Assembly: GCA_040770645.1 (NCBI GenBank)
Contig: JAXGIS010000011.1
Span: forward strand, 5,712-69,711
Reading direction: 5' to 3'
Origin: JAAYZX01 sp040770645
GTDB lineage: Bacteria; Actinomycetota; Thermoleophilia; RBG-16-64-13
DNA length: 64,000 bases
Below the pieces are notes generated by a model. It saw only the letters and a list, made by a program, of their open reading frames with translations. It searched no databases and was not told the DNA's origin. Position 1 is the first letter of the stretch. Each line of letters begins with the position of its first letter. A program made the position numbers and the translations under genes. Shown here piece after piece: positions 37,849 through 47,426 of the stretch.

Positions 37849-38843
37849 GCCCGCTGCTGGAGGTCAAAGACCTGAAGACGCAGTTCTTCACCCGCGAGGG
37901 TGTGGTTCATGCAGTCGACGGGGTCAGTTATGCAGTGGACGAGGGAAAGACGCTCGGCTTGGTGGGGGAGTCCGGGTGTGGGAAGAGTGTGAGTGCCCTG
38001 TCCGTGATGCGCCTGATCCCGGACCCGCCGGGGAAGATCGTTGAAGGTCAGATACTGTTTGAAGATCGTGATCTGGTTCCTCTGTCCGAGAGAGAGATGC
38101 GCGACATGCGCGGCAACCAGATCTCCATGATCTTCCAGGATCCCATGACCTCTTTGAACCCTGTGGTGAGGATAGGGTTGCAGATGACTGAAGGCATCCA
38201 ACTCCACATGGGGTTGAGTAAGAAGGAGGCGGAAGACCGGGCGGTGGAACTGCTCGACGCCGTTGGTTTGCCCGATGCCAGACGCCGACTCAAGGACTAC
38301 CCTCATCAGTTCTCGGGGGGCATGAGGCAGCGGGTCATGATCGCCATGGCGCTCAGCTGCGACCCCAAGCTGCTCATAGCCGACGAGCCCACCACGGCAC
38401 TCGACGTCACCATTCAGGCCCAGATCTTGGACCTGCTCAAACGCATGCAGGATCGTTTCAGCATGTCCATTCTGCTCATAACACACGACTTGGGTGTGGT
38501 GGCCGGAGTGAGCGACGACGTCTGCGTGATGTACGCAGGTCGGATTGTGGAGCAGGCGGACACCGTGAGTCTGTTTGAGCATCCCCAGCATCCTTACACT
38601 TTGGCGCTGCTCAACTCGATTCCCCGCTTGGATACCGAGGAACGCGGCAGGTTGGCGAACATCCCCGGTCTCCCTCCGGACTTGGTCCAGCCTCCGGCCG
38701 GGTGTCGCTTCCATCCCAGGTGCCGTTTCGCCCGCGAACGTTGTCGGCAGGGGGAACAACCCCCTCTCATGTCCTTCGACGGGTCCGAGCACTTGGTGGC
38801 GTGTTGGTACGCCGATGACCTCGTCAACGGGAAGGAGGGGTGA
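37845..38843 (+). CDS. oppD: Oligopeptide ABC transporter ATP-binding protein OppD
   Basis: One of two ATPases that drive peptide uptake. Walker A is GESGCGKS, the signature FSGGMRQRV and Walker B LLIADEPTTALD. The C-terminal part has the family's PPAGCRFHPRCRFARERC oligopeptide-type extension, whose cysteines bind a 4Fe-4S cluster in related DppD. GTG 37845 overlaps the oppC stop. The frame is intact. Confidence 0.95.
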   Translation: MSPLLEVKDLKTQFFTREGVVHAVDGVSYAVDEGKTLGLVGESGCGKSVSALSVMRLIPDPPGKIVEGQILFEDRDLVPLSEREMRDMRGNQISMIFQDPMTSLNPVVRIGLQMTEGIQLHMGLSKKEAEDRAVELLDAVGLPDARRRLKDYPHQFSGGMRQRVMIAMALSCDPKLLIADEPTTALDVTIQAQILDLLKRMQDRFSMSILLITHDLGVVAGVSDDVCVMYAGRIVEQADTVSLFEHPQHPYTLALLNSIPRLDTEERGRLANIPGLPPDLVQPPAGCRFHPRCRFARERCRQGEQPPLMSFDGSEHLVACWYADDLVNGKEG

Positions 38844-38845
38844 CC

Positions 38846-39911
38846 ATGGAATCCGTGCTTGCCGATAGCCCGGTGTCGGGGTCGGTGGCCGCAGGCGCGG
38901 CAACTCCCCCGCTCCTGAACGTCAAGAACCTCATTAAACGCTTCCCCATCACCTCCGGATTCATTTTCCAACGAGTGGTCGGCCATGTGCACGCTGTGGA
39001 GGATGTGTCGTTCGAAGTGGCCGAGGGCGAGACCCTGGGCTTGGTCGGCGAGTCCGGCTGTGGCAAGACCACGATAGGACGCTGCGTTCTGCAACTCCAT
39101 CGCCCCACTTCCGGCAGCATACGCTTCATGGGCACCGAACTGACCACGCTCCGGGGCCAGGGCCTCCAAGATATGCGGCGCAACATGCAGATCGTTTTCC
39201 AAGATCCGTACGCTTCACTCAATCCACGTATGACGGTTGGGACCATCGTGGGCGAGCCACTGACCATTCACCACATCGGCACCCGCACCGAGCGCAAGGA
39301 ACGCGGTCGACCACGAGGAGCGGCTGGCCGAGGTGCTCGAGGCCGTCGACCTGCCTTCGGGGTCCGCCGATCGCTACCCGCACGAGTTCTCCGGAGGGCA
39401 GCGGCAGCGGATCGGCTTGGCCAGGGCTCTGGCTCTGCACCCCAAGCTCATCATCTGTGATGAGCCTGTATCCGCCCTGGATGTATCGATTCAAGCCCAG
39501 ATGCTCAACTTGCTCCAGTCGCTGCAGGAGGAACTGAATCTCACCTACCTGTTCATCGCCCACGATTTGTCCGTGGTAAAACACGTGTCGGATCGCGTGG
39601 CGGTCATGTATCTGGGCAAGGTGGTGGAGATAGCCCGTAGCGGCGACCTATACCGGAACCCGCTCCATCCCTACACTTTCGGGCTGTTGGCGGCCATTCC
39701 CATTCCGGACCCCAAAGTGCAGCGTCACCGGGCCCACAAGGTCTTGGAAGGCGATGTGCCCAGCCCCACCGACCCACCTCCCGGCTGCGTGTTCCATCCC
39801 CGTTGCTTCCGTGCTCAGGAGATCTGCAGGCAACAAGTGCCGCCTTTGGTAGATCACGGTGAGGGGCACCAGGCGGCGTGTTTCTTCCCGCTGTCGGGCG
39901 GAGAGGTCTAG
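38846..39911 (+). CDS. oppF: Oligopeptide ABC transporter ATP-binding protein OppF (frameshifted as read)
   Basis: The partner ATPase of OppD. Walker A GESGCGKTT, the QDPYASLNPRMTVG Q-loop, signature FSGGQRQRIGLARAL, Walker B LIICDEPVSALD and the C-terminal PPGCVFHPRC...CRQQ are seen. A break near 39300-39315 changes from frame 2 to frame 3 in a charged linker. ATG 38846 has AAGGAGG 7 bases upstream and follows the oppD stop by 2 bases. Confidence 0.92.
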
Positions 39912-39993
39912 TGCCGGCGGCAGGAATGGGCGCGTGGTTGGTGGCGGCACTTATGCCGCGCTGAAGGCGGGTGTGGCGCGAGTTGTACCCACT

Positions 39994-40001
39994 GGTATAC
40001 T
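39994..40001 (+). promoter_or_regulatory. Extended -10 promoter of RNase P RNA
   Basis: TGG directly precedes TATACT (39996-40001), which forms an extended -10. The predicted start, about 7 bases later, coincides with the first bases of the RNase P P1 helix at 40008. Confidence 0.55.
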
Positions 40002-40007
40002 CGATGT

Positions 40008-40371
40008 GCAGCCTGGGCAGCTACGGGGGTAGGCGGCCGGTGCCGCACTACTCTCGAGGAAAGTCCGGACTCCGCAGAGCAGGGTGCTGGATAGCGTCCA
40101 GCGGGGGAAACCCCAGGGAAAGTGCCACAGAAATGACACAGCCCGCGCAGGGCACGCGCCCTGGGCGGGCAACGGTGAAATGGTGCGGTAAGAGCGCACC
40201 GGCGTCGTGGTGACACGGCGGCCAGGTAAACCCCACCCGGAGCAAGGCCGCAAAGGGAAGCGCTTGAGGGCTGCTCGTCCGATGCTTCCGGGTTGGCCGC
40301 ACGAGGCGCACGGTAACGTGCGTCCCAGATGGATGGCTGTCCTCGACAGAATCCGGCTTATAGGGCTGCTA
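40008..40371 (+). ncRNA. rnpB: RNase P RNA, bacterial class A
   Basis: This ribozyme matures the 5' ends of tRNAs. The P1 helix forms between GCAGCC at 40008 and GGGCTGC at about 40363-40369. The universally conserved blocks are GAGGAAAGTCCGG (P4 5' side, near 40060), the ACAGAAAT-like and GGTAAACCCC segments, and ACAGAATCCGGCTTATAG near 40346-40363 (P4 3' side). It lies between oppF and the cyclic-2,3-diphosphoglycerate-synthetase-like gene. Confidence 0.95.
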
Positions 40372-40488
40372 CAGCGGGGCCCCAGCCGCGCGGCGGCAGG
40401 GGCCTCCGCCCTGTGTCGGGTGTGTGGCCCGAGCGGCCGGCGGGAAAGTATGGCTGAGAGAACCACAGAGTAGGCGGGAGGCGATTAC

Positions 40489-41823
40489 GTGACAGAGCGC
40501 AGGGTAGTCATTATGGGAGCGGCCGGCCGGGACTTCCACAACTTCAACACCGTCTATCGGGACAATGCGGATGTGAAGGTGGTGGCCTTCACGGCGGCCC
40601 AGATTCCCGGCATTGAGAGCAGGCGGTATCCTCCGGAACTGGCCGGGCCGCGGTATGCAGAAGGCATCAAGATCGTGCCCGAGGAAGACCTGGAAGATCT
40701 GGTGCGGCGTGAGGACGTGGACGAGGTTGTCTTTGCCTACAGTGATGTGTCGCACGAATACGTGATGCACCAGGCTTCGCGCGCTTTGGCAGCGGGCGCC
40801 GACTTCACCCTGTTGGGCACCGATGCCACCATGGTGAAGGCGGACGTGCCGGTCATATCCGTGTGCTCTACGCGTACGGGTGCCGGCAAAAGCCAAACGT
40901 CGCGCTTCTTGGCGGATGTGCTGATTGAGCGGGGCCTGCGCCCGGTGGTCATCCGGCATCCCATGCCGTACGGTGATCTGGCGCAGCAGCGGGTGCAACG
41001 CTTCGCCAACCTGGATGATCTGGATCAACACCACACCACGGTGGAGGAGCGTGAAGACTACGAGCCACACTTGAGACGCGGCTTGGTGGTGTACGCGGGC
41101 GTGGACTACGCGGCTATCGTTGCAGAGGCCCAAAAAGAGGCACCCATCATCATCTGGGACGGTGGGAACAACGACTTCTCCTTCGTGAAGCCGGACTTGG
41201 AGATCGTGGTGGTCGACCCCTTCCGGGTGGGGCATGAGCTCGCTTATCATCCGGGTGAGGTCAACCTGCGCCGTGCCCAGGTGGTCGTGATCAACAAGGT
41301 GGGGTCTGCGTCGGCCGCCGAAGTGGAGAAGTTGGCCCAGACCGTCCGGGAAGTGAACCCTACGGCAACGTTGGTTCGGGCGAATTCGGTCATCCTTGCT
41401 GAGAATGCCGAGCTCATCAAGGGCAAGCGCGTGTTGGTGGTGGAGGATGGCCCCACGTTGACGCACGGGGGCATGGCAACCGGAGCCGGTGTGCAGGCCG
41501 CCCGCGAGCACGGGGCGGCCGAGATCGTGGATCCCAGACCGTATGCCGTGGGCGAGTTGGCCTCCGTCTATCAGAAGTATTCGCATCTGGGGCCCATCTT
41601 GCCGGCTGTGGGGTACTTCCCCGAACAACTCCGGGACTTGGAGGCCACCATTGCCGCGGTACCGGCTGATGTGGCTGTTATAGCCACTCCCTTCGACGTG
41701 CGTCGCGTGATACAGGTGGACAAGCCCATGGTTCGCGTGACCTACGAACTGGAGGAGACGGGGGAACCATCTCTGACCACCATCGTGGACGAATTCCTGG
41801 TCGGACAGAAGCTGCGCGTATAG
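40489..41823 (+). CDS. Cyclic 2,3-diphosphoglycerate synthetase-like P-loop protein
   Basis: A 444-residue protein matches the family of archaeal cyclic 2,3-diphosphoglycerate synthetase, which makes the thermoprotectant cDPG in methanogens. The N-terminal Rossmann-like part starts RRVVIMGAAGRDFHNFN. A P-loop in STRTGAGKSQTSR (about residues 127-139) precedes WDGGNNDFSF and a G4-like VVINKVG. Bacterial members are widespread and their product is not established, so activity here is unproven. GTG 40489 has GGGAGGCG upstream. The frame is intact. The substrate 2,3-bisphosphoglycerate is linked to the glycolytic genes 7-11 kb upstream. Confidence 0.8.
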   Translation: MTERRVVIMGAAGRDFHNFNTVYRDNADVKVVAFTAAQIPGIESRRYPPELAGPRYAEGIKIVPEEDLEDLVRREDVDEVVFAYSDVSHEYVMHQASRALAAGADFTLLGTDATMVKADVPVISVCSTRTGAGKSQTSRFLADVLIERGLRPVVIRHPMPYGDLAQQRVQRFANLDDLDQHHTTVEEREDYEPHLRRGLVVYAGVDYAAIVAEAQKEAPIIIWDGGNNDFSFVKPDLEIVVVDPFRVGHELAYHPGEVNLRRAQVVVINKVGSASAAEVEKLAQTVREVNPTATLVRANSVILAENAELIKGKRVLVVEDGPTLTHGGMATGAGVQAAREHGAAEIVDPRPYAVGELASVYQKYSHLGPILPAVGYFPEQLRDLEATIAAVPADVAVIATPFDVRRVIQVDKPMVRVTYELEETGEPSLTTIVDEFLVGQKLRV

Positions 41824-41962
41824 CAGTTGCTGCCCAGTTCTGGAGTCGTCAGGGGCGTGATCACAGGCCCGTGCCTCCTTCCCGGTGTTTATGCGGAATA
41901 GGGGTGGGGGTATAGGGAGGGCGTGCAGATGATGTATTCCCGAGGCCGGCAAAGGAGAGACC

Positions 41963-42547
41963 ATGGCTTTTGTGCTGCCAGAGCTTCCATACGCTAAGGA
42001 TGCGTTGCAACCGCACCTCAGCGCCGAGACGTTGGACTATCACCACGGCAAGCACCACAACGCGTACGTGACCAACCTCAACAACCTCATCGAGGGGACT
42101 GATTTCGCCAGCAAGGCCCTTGAGGAGATCGTGCTCACCTCCGAGGGGGGCGTGTTCAACAATGCGGCCCAAGTGTGGAACCACACGTTCTACTGGAATA
42201 GCATGAAGCCCGGTGGCGGAGGCGAGCCCACCGGCGAGTTGGCGGCGGCCATAGCCAAGTCCTTCGGCTCGTACGATGCCTTCAAGGCCGAGTTCATCCA
42301 GGCCGGTCTGACGCAGTTCGGGTCGGGTTGGGCTTGGCTGGTGCTGGACAACGGGCAACTCAAGATCACCAAGACGGGTAATGCGGATCTACCGCTGAAA
42401 CACGGACAGGTGGCGCTGCTCACGGCGGATGTGTGGGAGCACGCGTATTACATCGACTACCGCAACGCCCGGCCGAAGTACATCGAGGCGGTGTTTGACA
42501 ACCTCCTCAACTGGGATTTCGCGGAGCAGAACCTGGCCCGGGCCTGA
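41963..42547 (+). CDS. sodB: Superoxide dismutase, Fe type
   Basis: It converts superoxide to peroxide and oxygen. Metal ligands are visible: His in LDYHHGKHHNAYV, His in VWNHTFYW, and Asp/His in DVWEHAYYIDYRN. The FNNAAQVWNHTFYWNSMKP stretch and the GSGWAWLV segment are the Fe-type pattern. The 194-residue frame is intact. ATG 41963 has AAAGGAGAG. It suggests that this anaerobe meets oxygen at times. Confidence 0.95.
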   Translation: MAFVLPELPYAKDALQPHLSAETLDYHHGKHHNAYVTNLNNLIEGTDFASKALEEIVLTSEGGVFNNAAQVWNHTFYWNSMKPGGGGEPTGELAAAIAKSFGSYDAFKAEFIQAGLTQFGSGWAWLVLDNGQLKITKTGNADLPLKHGQVALLTADVWEHAYYIDYRNARPKYIEAVFDNLLNWDFAEQNLARA

Positions 42548-42560
42548 TCGCGCGGATAGA

Positions 42561-42594
42561 AAGCCCGGGCGGCGCCCGCCGGCGGCCCGGGTTT
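42561..42594 (+). terminator. Terminator hairpin after sodB
   Basis: AAGCCCGGG (42561-42569) pairs with CCCGGGTTT (42586-42594) around a GC-rich loop with its own short stem, 14 bases after the stop. Confidence 0.6.
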
Positions 42595-42675
42595 CGCGGC
42601 CCGCTGTCTTGCTGTCCCCCCGGCTCGCTTTCCGGCGGGCACTCGGGTAGGATCGCCCCGAGAAAGGGGGCCGCC

Positions 42676-43075
42676 ATGGACCTGGGACGCATCGAAGAAT
42701 ACTACCGTGACGCCGGAGGTGGGTCTCGGTGGTCTTTGCCTACGGAGCGGCCGGCGGAAGGAGCTCCCGTACAAGGGGCACGGTCGCGGGGTGAATCATC
42801 CGATCTGAAAGCCCGAGTGGAGCATGGGATTCTTCGGTCACCCACGAGAGGGCGTTGCTCTCCCCTCGGCTGAGCAGTGACGGAACCGTCATGCTCGATG
42901 CGCTCTCGGGCCATCTCACCGGCGCCACGTTGGGGTGGCTCCGGTCTCGCTGCGGGCTGCCTGAGGGCGGCTGCAGTTGTGCCTGGCCGCACTGCGGCAC
43001 AAAGGACTTGTAGTGCGCCTGAACACGGTGGTGGAGAGCTACAGTTGCCGATTCCCTGGTGTGCGCGTCTCCTGA
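42676..43075 (+). pseudogene. Broken small gene, possible winged-helix protein
   Basis: ATG 42676 follows AGAAAGGGGG and opens DLGRIEEYYRDAGG, then the frame breaks. Farther on, another frame reads THERALLSPRLSSDGTVMLDALSGHLTGATLGWLRSRCGLPEG, and after one more break LCLAALRHKGLVVRLNTVVESYSCRF to TGA 43073-43075. The second half looks like a winged helix (helix-turn-helix followed by a basic strand). I cannot place it in a family. Total length would be about 130 residues with two or more indels. Confidence 0.3.
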
Positions 43076-43235
43076 GTGAAGGGTTCGTGAAAACCGGATA
43101 GGAAACACAGGCGGTGCCTCTAGTGTTCGCCGGACACCGCCCTCTCTCCCATGCGTGGGCGCGGTCGTAACCCGCGGTGCCGTCAAGCCGGGGTGCAGTC
43201 AGGGCAAGGTGAAGTTGGGGGCACGGCGGGTCTGC

Positions 43236-43250
43236 TAGAATGCCCCGGAC
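43236..43250 (+). promoter_or_regulatory. -10 element for a possibly leaderless murI mRNA
   Basis: TAGAAT (43236-43241) ends 9 bases before ATG 43251. No ribosome site lies between. TTGGGG sits 15 bases upstream as a weak -35. A hairpin with a GGCGGTG/CACCGCC stem lies farther upstream (about 43112-43141). Confidence 0.4.
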
Positions 43251-44139
43251 ATGGCCGGCCTCAGATCCGATCTTCAGCACAGCGAGGCGCCACTGCCCGA
43301 CCGGCGTCCCATTGGTGTTTTCGACTCCGGGGTTGGTGGCCTGACCGTCCTTCACGAGATGCCTCGTCAACCTTCCCCATGAGGACTTTGTGTACCTGGG
43401 GGACACCGCTGCCTTCCCGTACGGTCCGCGCAGCCACGACGAAGTGCGGAGGCTGGCCTTCCACAACGTGGGCTTCTTGGTGGATAGGGGAGTCAAACTC
43501 ATAGTGGTGGCGTGTAATTCGGCCACGGCTGTGGCGCTGCCTCAGCTCAAAGCCTCGTTCGACACGCCCATCGTGGGAGTGGTGATGCCGGGGGCGCGCG
43601 CCGCCCATGCGGGCCACTCGCACGCGGCGGGTGGGGTTAATGGCCACCGAGGCTACAGTGCGGTCCGGAAGCTACCAGCGCGCGTTGCACGTCTTGGACG
43701 CAGGTATCGAAGTGGAGGCGGTGGCCTGCCCGCTGCTGGCTCCCCTGATTCAAGAGGGCGATGTGTTCTCAGAGCGGGTGGAGGACGCGGTCAGGGAGTA
43801 TGTGGGGCCGCTCAAGAAGGCCTGCGTGGACACGGTGATTTTGGGCTGTACCCACTATCCTCCTCCACCCATGCTCCGCCGCCTGCTCGGCCCGCGGGTA
43901 GCGTTGGTGAACTCGGCGGAAGAGATCGCACGGGAGGTGGTGGAGATCATCGATCGCAAACAAATGGGCAATGTTAGGGAGCGCGAAGGCACGTACGCGT
44001 TCTTCGCCCTTCCAATCCCGAGGAGTTCCGGGCGGTAGGGGCCCGTTTCTTACAACTCCCCATTCGTGAGGTCGGGCTGTGGGATGGCGTCTCGCTCCTT
44101 CGACCCGACTGTGCGGGTGTGACGGCTCATGGCAGCTGA
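43251..44139 (+). CDS. murI: Glutamate racemase (frameshifted as read)
   Basis: MurI makes D-glutamate for peptidoglycan. The N-terminal IGVFDSGVGGLTVL and both catalytic cysteines, in VACNSATA and LGCTHYP, are present. The read frame changes near 43370 (one extra C would explain it), 43600 and 44010. The corrected C-terminus reads SNPEEFRAVGARFLQLP, the usual MurI ending, with TGA at 44137-44139. It is followed by rph and rdgB, a common bacterial gene order. Confidence 0.9.
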
Positions 44140-44919
44140 GCCGCAAGGGCAGCATACCGGTCCCTCCTCCGAATCGCGGGTGGGCCGGCGTGGACCCAGA
44201 GAGATACGCCCGCTGGGAGTGACCCCAGGTTTCTTGGGGTCGGCCCAAGGCTCGGTGCTTCTAGAACTGGGACGCACACGGGTGCTGTGTGCGGCCAACC
44301 TGGTTGATGGGGTACCGGGTTGGCGCCGGGGCAGCCGCGAGGGATGGCTGACGGCCGAGTACTCTTTGTTGCCCTCGTCAACCCAGGAACGCACTCCACG
44401 GGAAGCCGTGCGTGGTCGGCAGGACGGCCGCACTGTTGAGATCAGCGCCTCATCGGCCGTTCGCTGCGCACGGTGACCGACCTTGGCGCGCTGGGAGAGC
44501 GTACGCTGTACGTCGACTGCGACGTGATAGAGGCCGATGGGGGTACGCGATGCGCTGCGGTCTCCGGGGGCTATCTGGCGCTGCACTTGGCGCTCATGAA
44601 GGCGGTGGACGAAGGGCGGCTGCGATCGCTCCCCCTTACAGACTCGGTGGCGGCTGTCAGCGTGGGAGTGGTGGGCGGCATGCCTGTACTGGATCTGGAG
44701 TACGCAGAGGATTCGGCGGCCGACGTGGATATGAACGTGGTCATGACCGGTTCCGGCCGGATCATCGAGGTGCAGGCCACAGCCGAGATCGTTCCGTTCA
44801 GCAGGGATACGCTGGAACAGTTGCTGGATCTGGCCGAAGAGGGTCTGAAGGAGATCTCCGCCGTACAGGCTGAAGTCATTGCTTCGGTATATAGGGCCCA
44901 GAACCATCGCGTGGGTTAG
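44129..44919 (+). CDS. rph: Ribonuclease PH (frameshifted as read)
   Basis: This phosphorolytic 3' exonuclease trims tRNA and other RNAs. The N-terminal REIRPLGVTPGFLGSAQGSVLLELGRTRVLCAA, the TAEYSLLPSSTQERT core and the C-terminal DCDVIEADGGTRCAAVSGG and AQATAEIVPF-like segments are complete. The frame changes once near 44455, in the RSLRTVTDL region, consistent with one missing base. ATG 44129 overlaps the end of murI. Confidence 0.93.
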
Positions 44920-44926
44920 ACGGGGT

Positions 44927-45565
44927 GTGGCTGTGCTCGGGGGGCGGGTGGTGCTGGCCAGCGGTAATGCCGGCAAAGCCCGCGAGTTCACGCGCCTGCT
45001 GCAGCCGCTGCGGGTGGAACCCATGCCTCCATTCGTGGTATTGCCACCCGAGACGGGGGAGACCTTCCTCGAGAACGCCGAAATCAAAGCCCGTTCTGTT
45101 TTTGCGCAACTGGGTGGCCGGCTGGCCGTGATCGCAGATGATTCAGGCCTGGAGGTGCGGGCGCTGGGTGGGCGGCCCGGGGTTCACTCGGCGCGCTACG
45201 CAGCCGAGACGGCCACCGACGAGCAGAACGTGTCCCGTTTGTTGCACGACTTGTCGCGGCACGACGACCGATCGGCCCGATTTGTTTTGTGAGTTGATGC
45301 TGTTGGTGCCGACCCACGCCGGTGGGGCTCGGAGGCGGCGCCGTGCGTGCTGCAGGCGCGCGGTGTGTTGGAGGGCACCATCGAGACTGCGCCTCGGGGG
45401 ATGGGCGGCTTCGGATATGATCCCGTGTTCAGGCCCCTGGGTTGGACGCGCACGTTGGCCGAGGCTGATCCGCAGGACAAGGACCGTGTCTCTCACAGGG
45501 GGGTGGCCGCGCGCCGCCTCATGCAGATTCTCGCGGAGACGGGATATATGGGGCAGGTCGGGTGA
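44927..45565 (+). CDS. rdgB: XTP/dITP diphosphatase (frameshifted as read)
   Basis: RdgB removes non-canonical purine nucleotides such as dITP and XTP. The N-terminal VLASGNAGKAREF, the metal-binding DDSGLEVRALGGRPGVHSARYA and the C-terminal GFGYDPVF...DKDRVSHRG are present. A short out-of-frame patch at about 45285-45310 (FVCELMLL) is the only break. The start is GTG 44927 or GTG 44933. The stop overlaps the next start (GTGA). Confidence 0.9.
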
Positions 45566-45939
45566 CGCGCGAGGGATTCGAAGGCTTGGTGGAGGAAGCG
45601 CTTGCCTCCCTCCCTGAGGAGTTCCTGGGCGCTTTGGAAAACATCGAAGTGGTGGTGGAGGATTGGCCCACGCCTGAGGATTTGGAAGCGGCAGGATTGG
45701 ATAAGCGCGGCCGGGGGACACTGCTGGGCCTCTACCACGGGGTGCCTCTTACAGAGCGAGGCGTGTGGTACGCCGGTGTAGAGCCCGATCTCATCACCAT
45801 CTATCAAGGTCCCATTGAGGCCGTGGCCGGGCATGAACCCGTGGCCATCCGTCGTCAGGTACGCATAACCGTGCTCCACGAGGTGGGCCACTACTTCGGT
45901 ATCGACGATGAGCGTCTGGCAGAACTGGGCTGGTACTGA
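45562..45939 (+). CDS. Zincin-like metallopeptidase family protein (PF06262-type)
   Basis: A 125-residue protein carries HEVGHYFGIDDERLAELGW near its C-terminus. This is the HExxHxxGxxD zinc motif of the small minimal-zincin family found in many actinobacteria. The N-terminal FEGLVEEALASLPEEFLGALENIEVVVEDWP is the usual start of the family. Its substrate is unknown. GTG 45562 overlaps the rdgB stop. Confidence 0.9.
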   Translation: MTREGFEGLVEEALASLPEEFLGALENIEVVVEDWPTPEDLEAAGLDKRGRGTLLGLYHGVPLTERGVWYAGVEPDLITIYQGPIEAVAGHEPVAIRRQVRITVLHEVGHYFGIDDERLAELGWY

Positions 45940-46004
45940 GGGTTGGGTCCTTCTGTCGCCGGGCGGCGGTCCTGATGCGTGCCGGTGCGTGACGGCGAAG
46001 TCCG

Positions 46005-46977
46005 TCAGGTACCTACGGCCAGCGTCAAGAGCAGGAACGCGAACAGGTTGTTGAGAGCGTGGGCGATGATGGGCACCCACAAGTTGTCGCTGCGGTGGTA
46101 GGCGATGGCCAGGAGCGCAGCGCCGGCGGTGATGGGCAGCAGCGCCGGCGGTTCAAGTGCACAATCCCAAATATTACCGAACTGTACACGATCCCCCTCA
46201 GGAGCCCTTTGCGCATGGCGATGGCCCGGAACAAGAAACCCCGGAAGAAGATGTCTTCTGTGAACGGAGCCAGGATGATGCCGGCGATCCAGATGGCCAC
46301 CGTTCCCGCTATCCCCCTCGGCCTATGGGGAACTGAGCAGCCTGCGTCTGCTGCACTCCCACAAGGCGCAGCAGCAACTCTATGGTCGCGGATACGGCGA
46401 TGAAAGCGATACCCCAGAGCAGGCCCAGGCCCACGGAGCGGAGAGAGGGTAGTCCGCGTAGCCCCATCTCCCGCCAACTGGTAACGCGGCGCCGGACCAA
46501 GAGGACGTAGACAACCCCGATAAAAACCGCGTCTTCCAGCAGCACCACCACAAAAAGGAAGAAGGGGTTGTTGAAGATGGCCTGCGGGTCACCGGTTTGG
46601 AGCATGAGTGCAAAGACGATGGGTAATGACACCACTGTGGATAGAAAGATCACCAGCAACAGCAGGCTGATCACCCACGGCCAGCTACCGTAATGGGCCA
46701 GGCTCCGATCCTCCCAGGGAGAGGAGGCGGGCCCACGCTCGTAGGGGGCACCCCCGGCAGTCGCCGGCAACCCCGGAGTGGCGTCCACGACTCGGGCCGG
46801 TGCCGCGGGACAGCTCGGCGTACAGCATCCACCGTTGGCCTCCCAACACTCCAGATGATGCAGAGCCCGGCAGGTTCCACACATGACCGTGCGGTCGGGG
46901 TCGTCGGTCGCCAATCCGCAGCAAGGGCAGTAGTTCACGACAAAGTGCTGCTGGGCGATAGGAGGAATGGGGTCCAT
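46005..46977 (-). CDS. RING-like zinc finger fused to CPBP-family intramembrane protease (frameshifted as read)
   Basis: The N-terminus carries a prokaryotic RING-type zinc finger: CPCC, CGTC, the HHLECW histidine/cysteine block and CCTPSC within about 45 residues. A Pro/Ala linker leads to about eight membrane segments with CPBP (Rce1-like) motifs. These are EDIFFRG (here ED in place of the usual EE), FGIVHLN, and after frame repair HALNNLFAFLL. CPBP proteins cut membrane peptides or process prenylated or exported peptides. A break near 46310-46330 and another near 46130 need repair. It is transcribed 19 bases after the XRE gene from a shared promoter. Confidence 0.82.
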
Positions 46978-46996
46978 GTGCCTCAGGGCACCCGGA

Positions 46997-47377
46997 TCAG
47001 TGGGCGAGGCGGCGCGCCACTTCCAAGAGAAGACGGCGGTCGACCGGTCGCATGCGGCGTGCCAACTGTGTGATCTCTCGCGTCTCCACGGTCCCTTCTA
47101 CGTCGGCCTCCAAAGTCAATTGCTCGGGTTCCAGAAAAGGGTCTTCCTCGTCGAGCGCGGCGTGGTAGAGCAGGCGGCGGGGCGGAACCTCCAAAGCCTG
47201 CGCAATGGCTTCGAGCACATCAGTAGTAGGGTTTTTGCGCCCTTTTTCGATGTCGCCCAGGTAGCTCTTGGAGATCCCCGACTCATCCGCGAGCGCCTGC
47301 AGGGTGAACTCGCGGTCCTGGCGGAGCCGCCTCACGGTGAGGCCGATGTAGTTGGCCAGGCGCTTCGTGTCCGCCAT
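46997..47377 (-). CDS. XRE-family transcriptional regulator
   Basis: A 126-residue protein has an N-terminal lambda-repressor-like helix-turn-helix (LRQDREFTLQALADESGISKSYLGDIEKGRKNP) and a charged C-terminal tail. There is no peptidase or sensor domain. It is first in a two-gene operon with the RING-CPBP protein and divergent from larC, so it could control itself, the CPBP protein or the acetyl-CoA pathway operon. The target is inference only. Confidence 0.9.
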   Translation of the reverse strand: MADTKRLANYIGLTVRRLRQDREFTLQALADESGISKSYLGDIEKGRKNPTTDVLEAIAQALEVPPRRLLYHAALDEEDPFLEPEQLTLEADVEGTVETREITQLARRMRPVDRRLLLEVARRLAH

Positions 47378-47426
47378 GTGTTTCGTCCGCCCCCAGCGCG
47401 CGTGTCCCCCGTCGGCGTCTGAGCGA

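Noticed and set aside
37563..38903. Long minus-strand open frame opposite oppC and oppD
   Set aside because: Antisense shadow of two well-conserved transporter genes.
40369..41964. Long minus-strand open frame opposite the cDPG synthetase-like gene and sodB start region
   Set aside because: It is the GC-rich antisense shadow of an intact, recognisable plus-strand gene; it is rich in His, Arg and Gln and has no motif.
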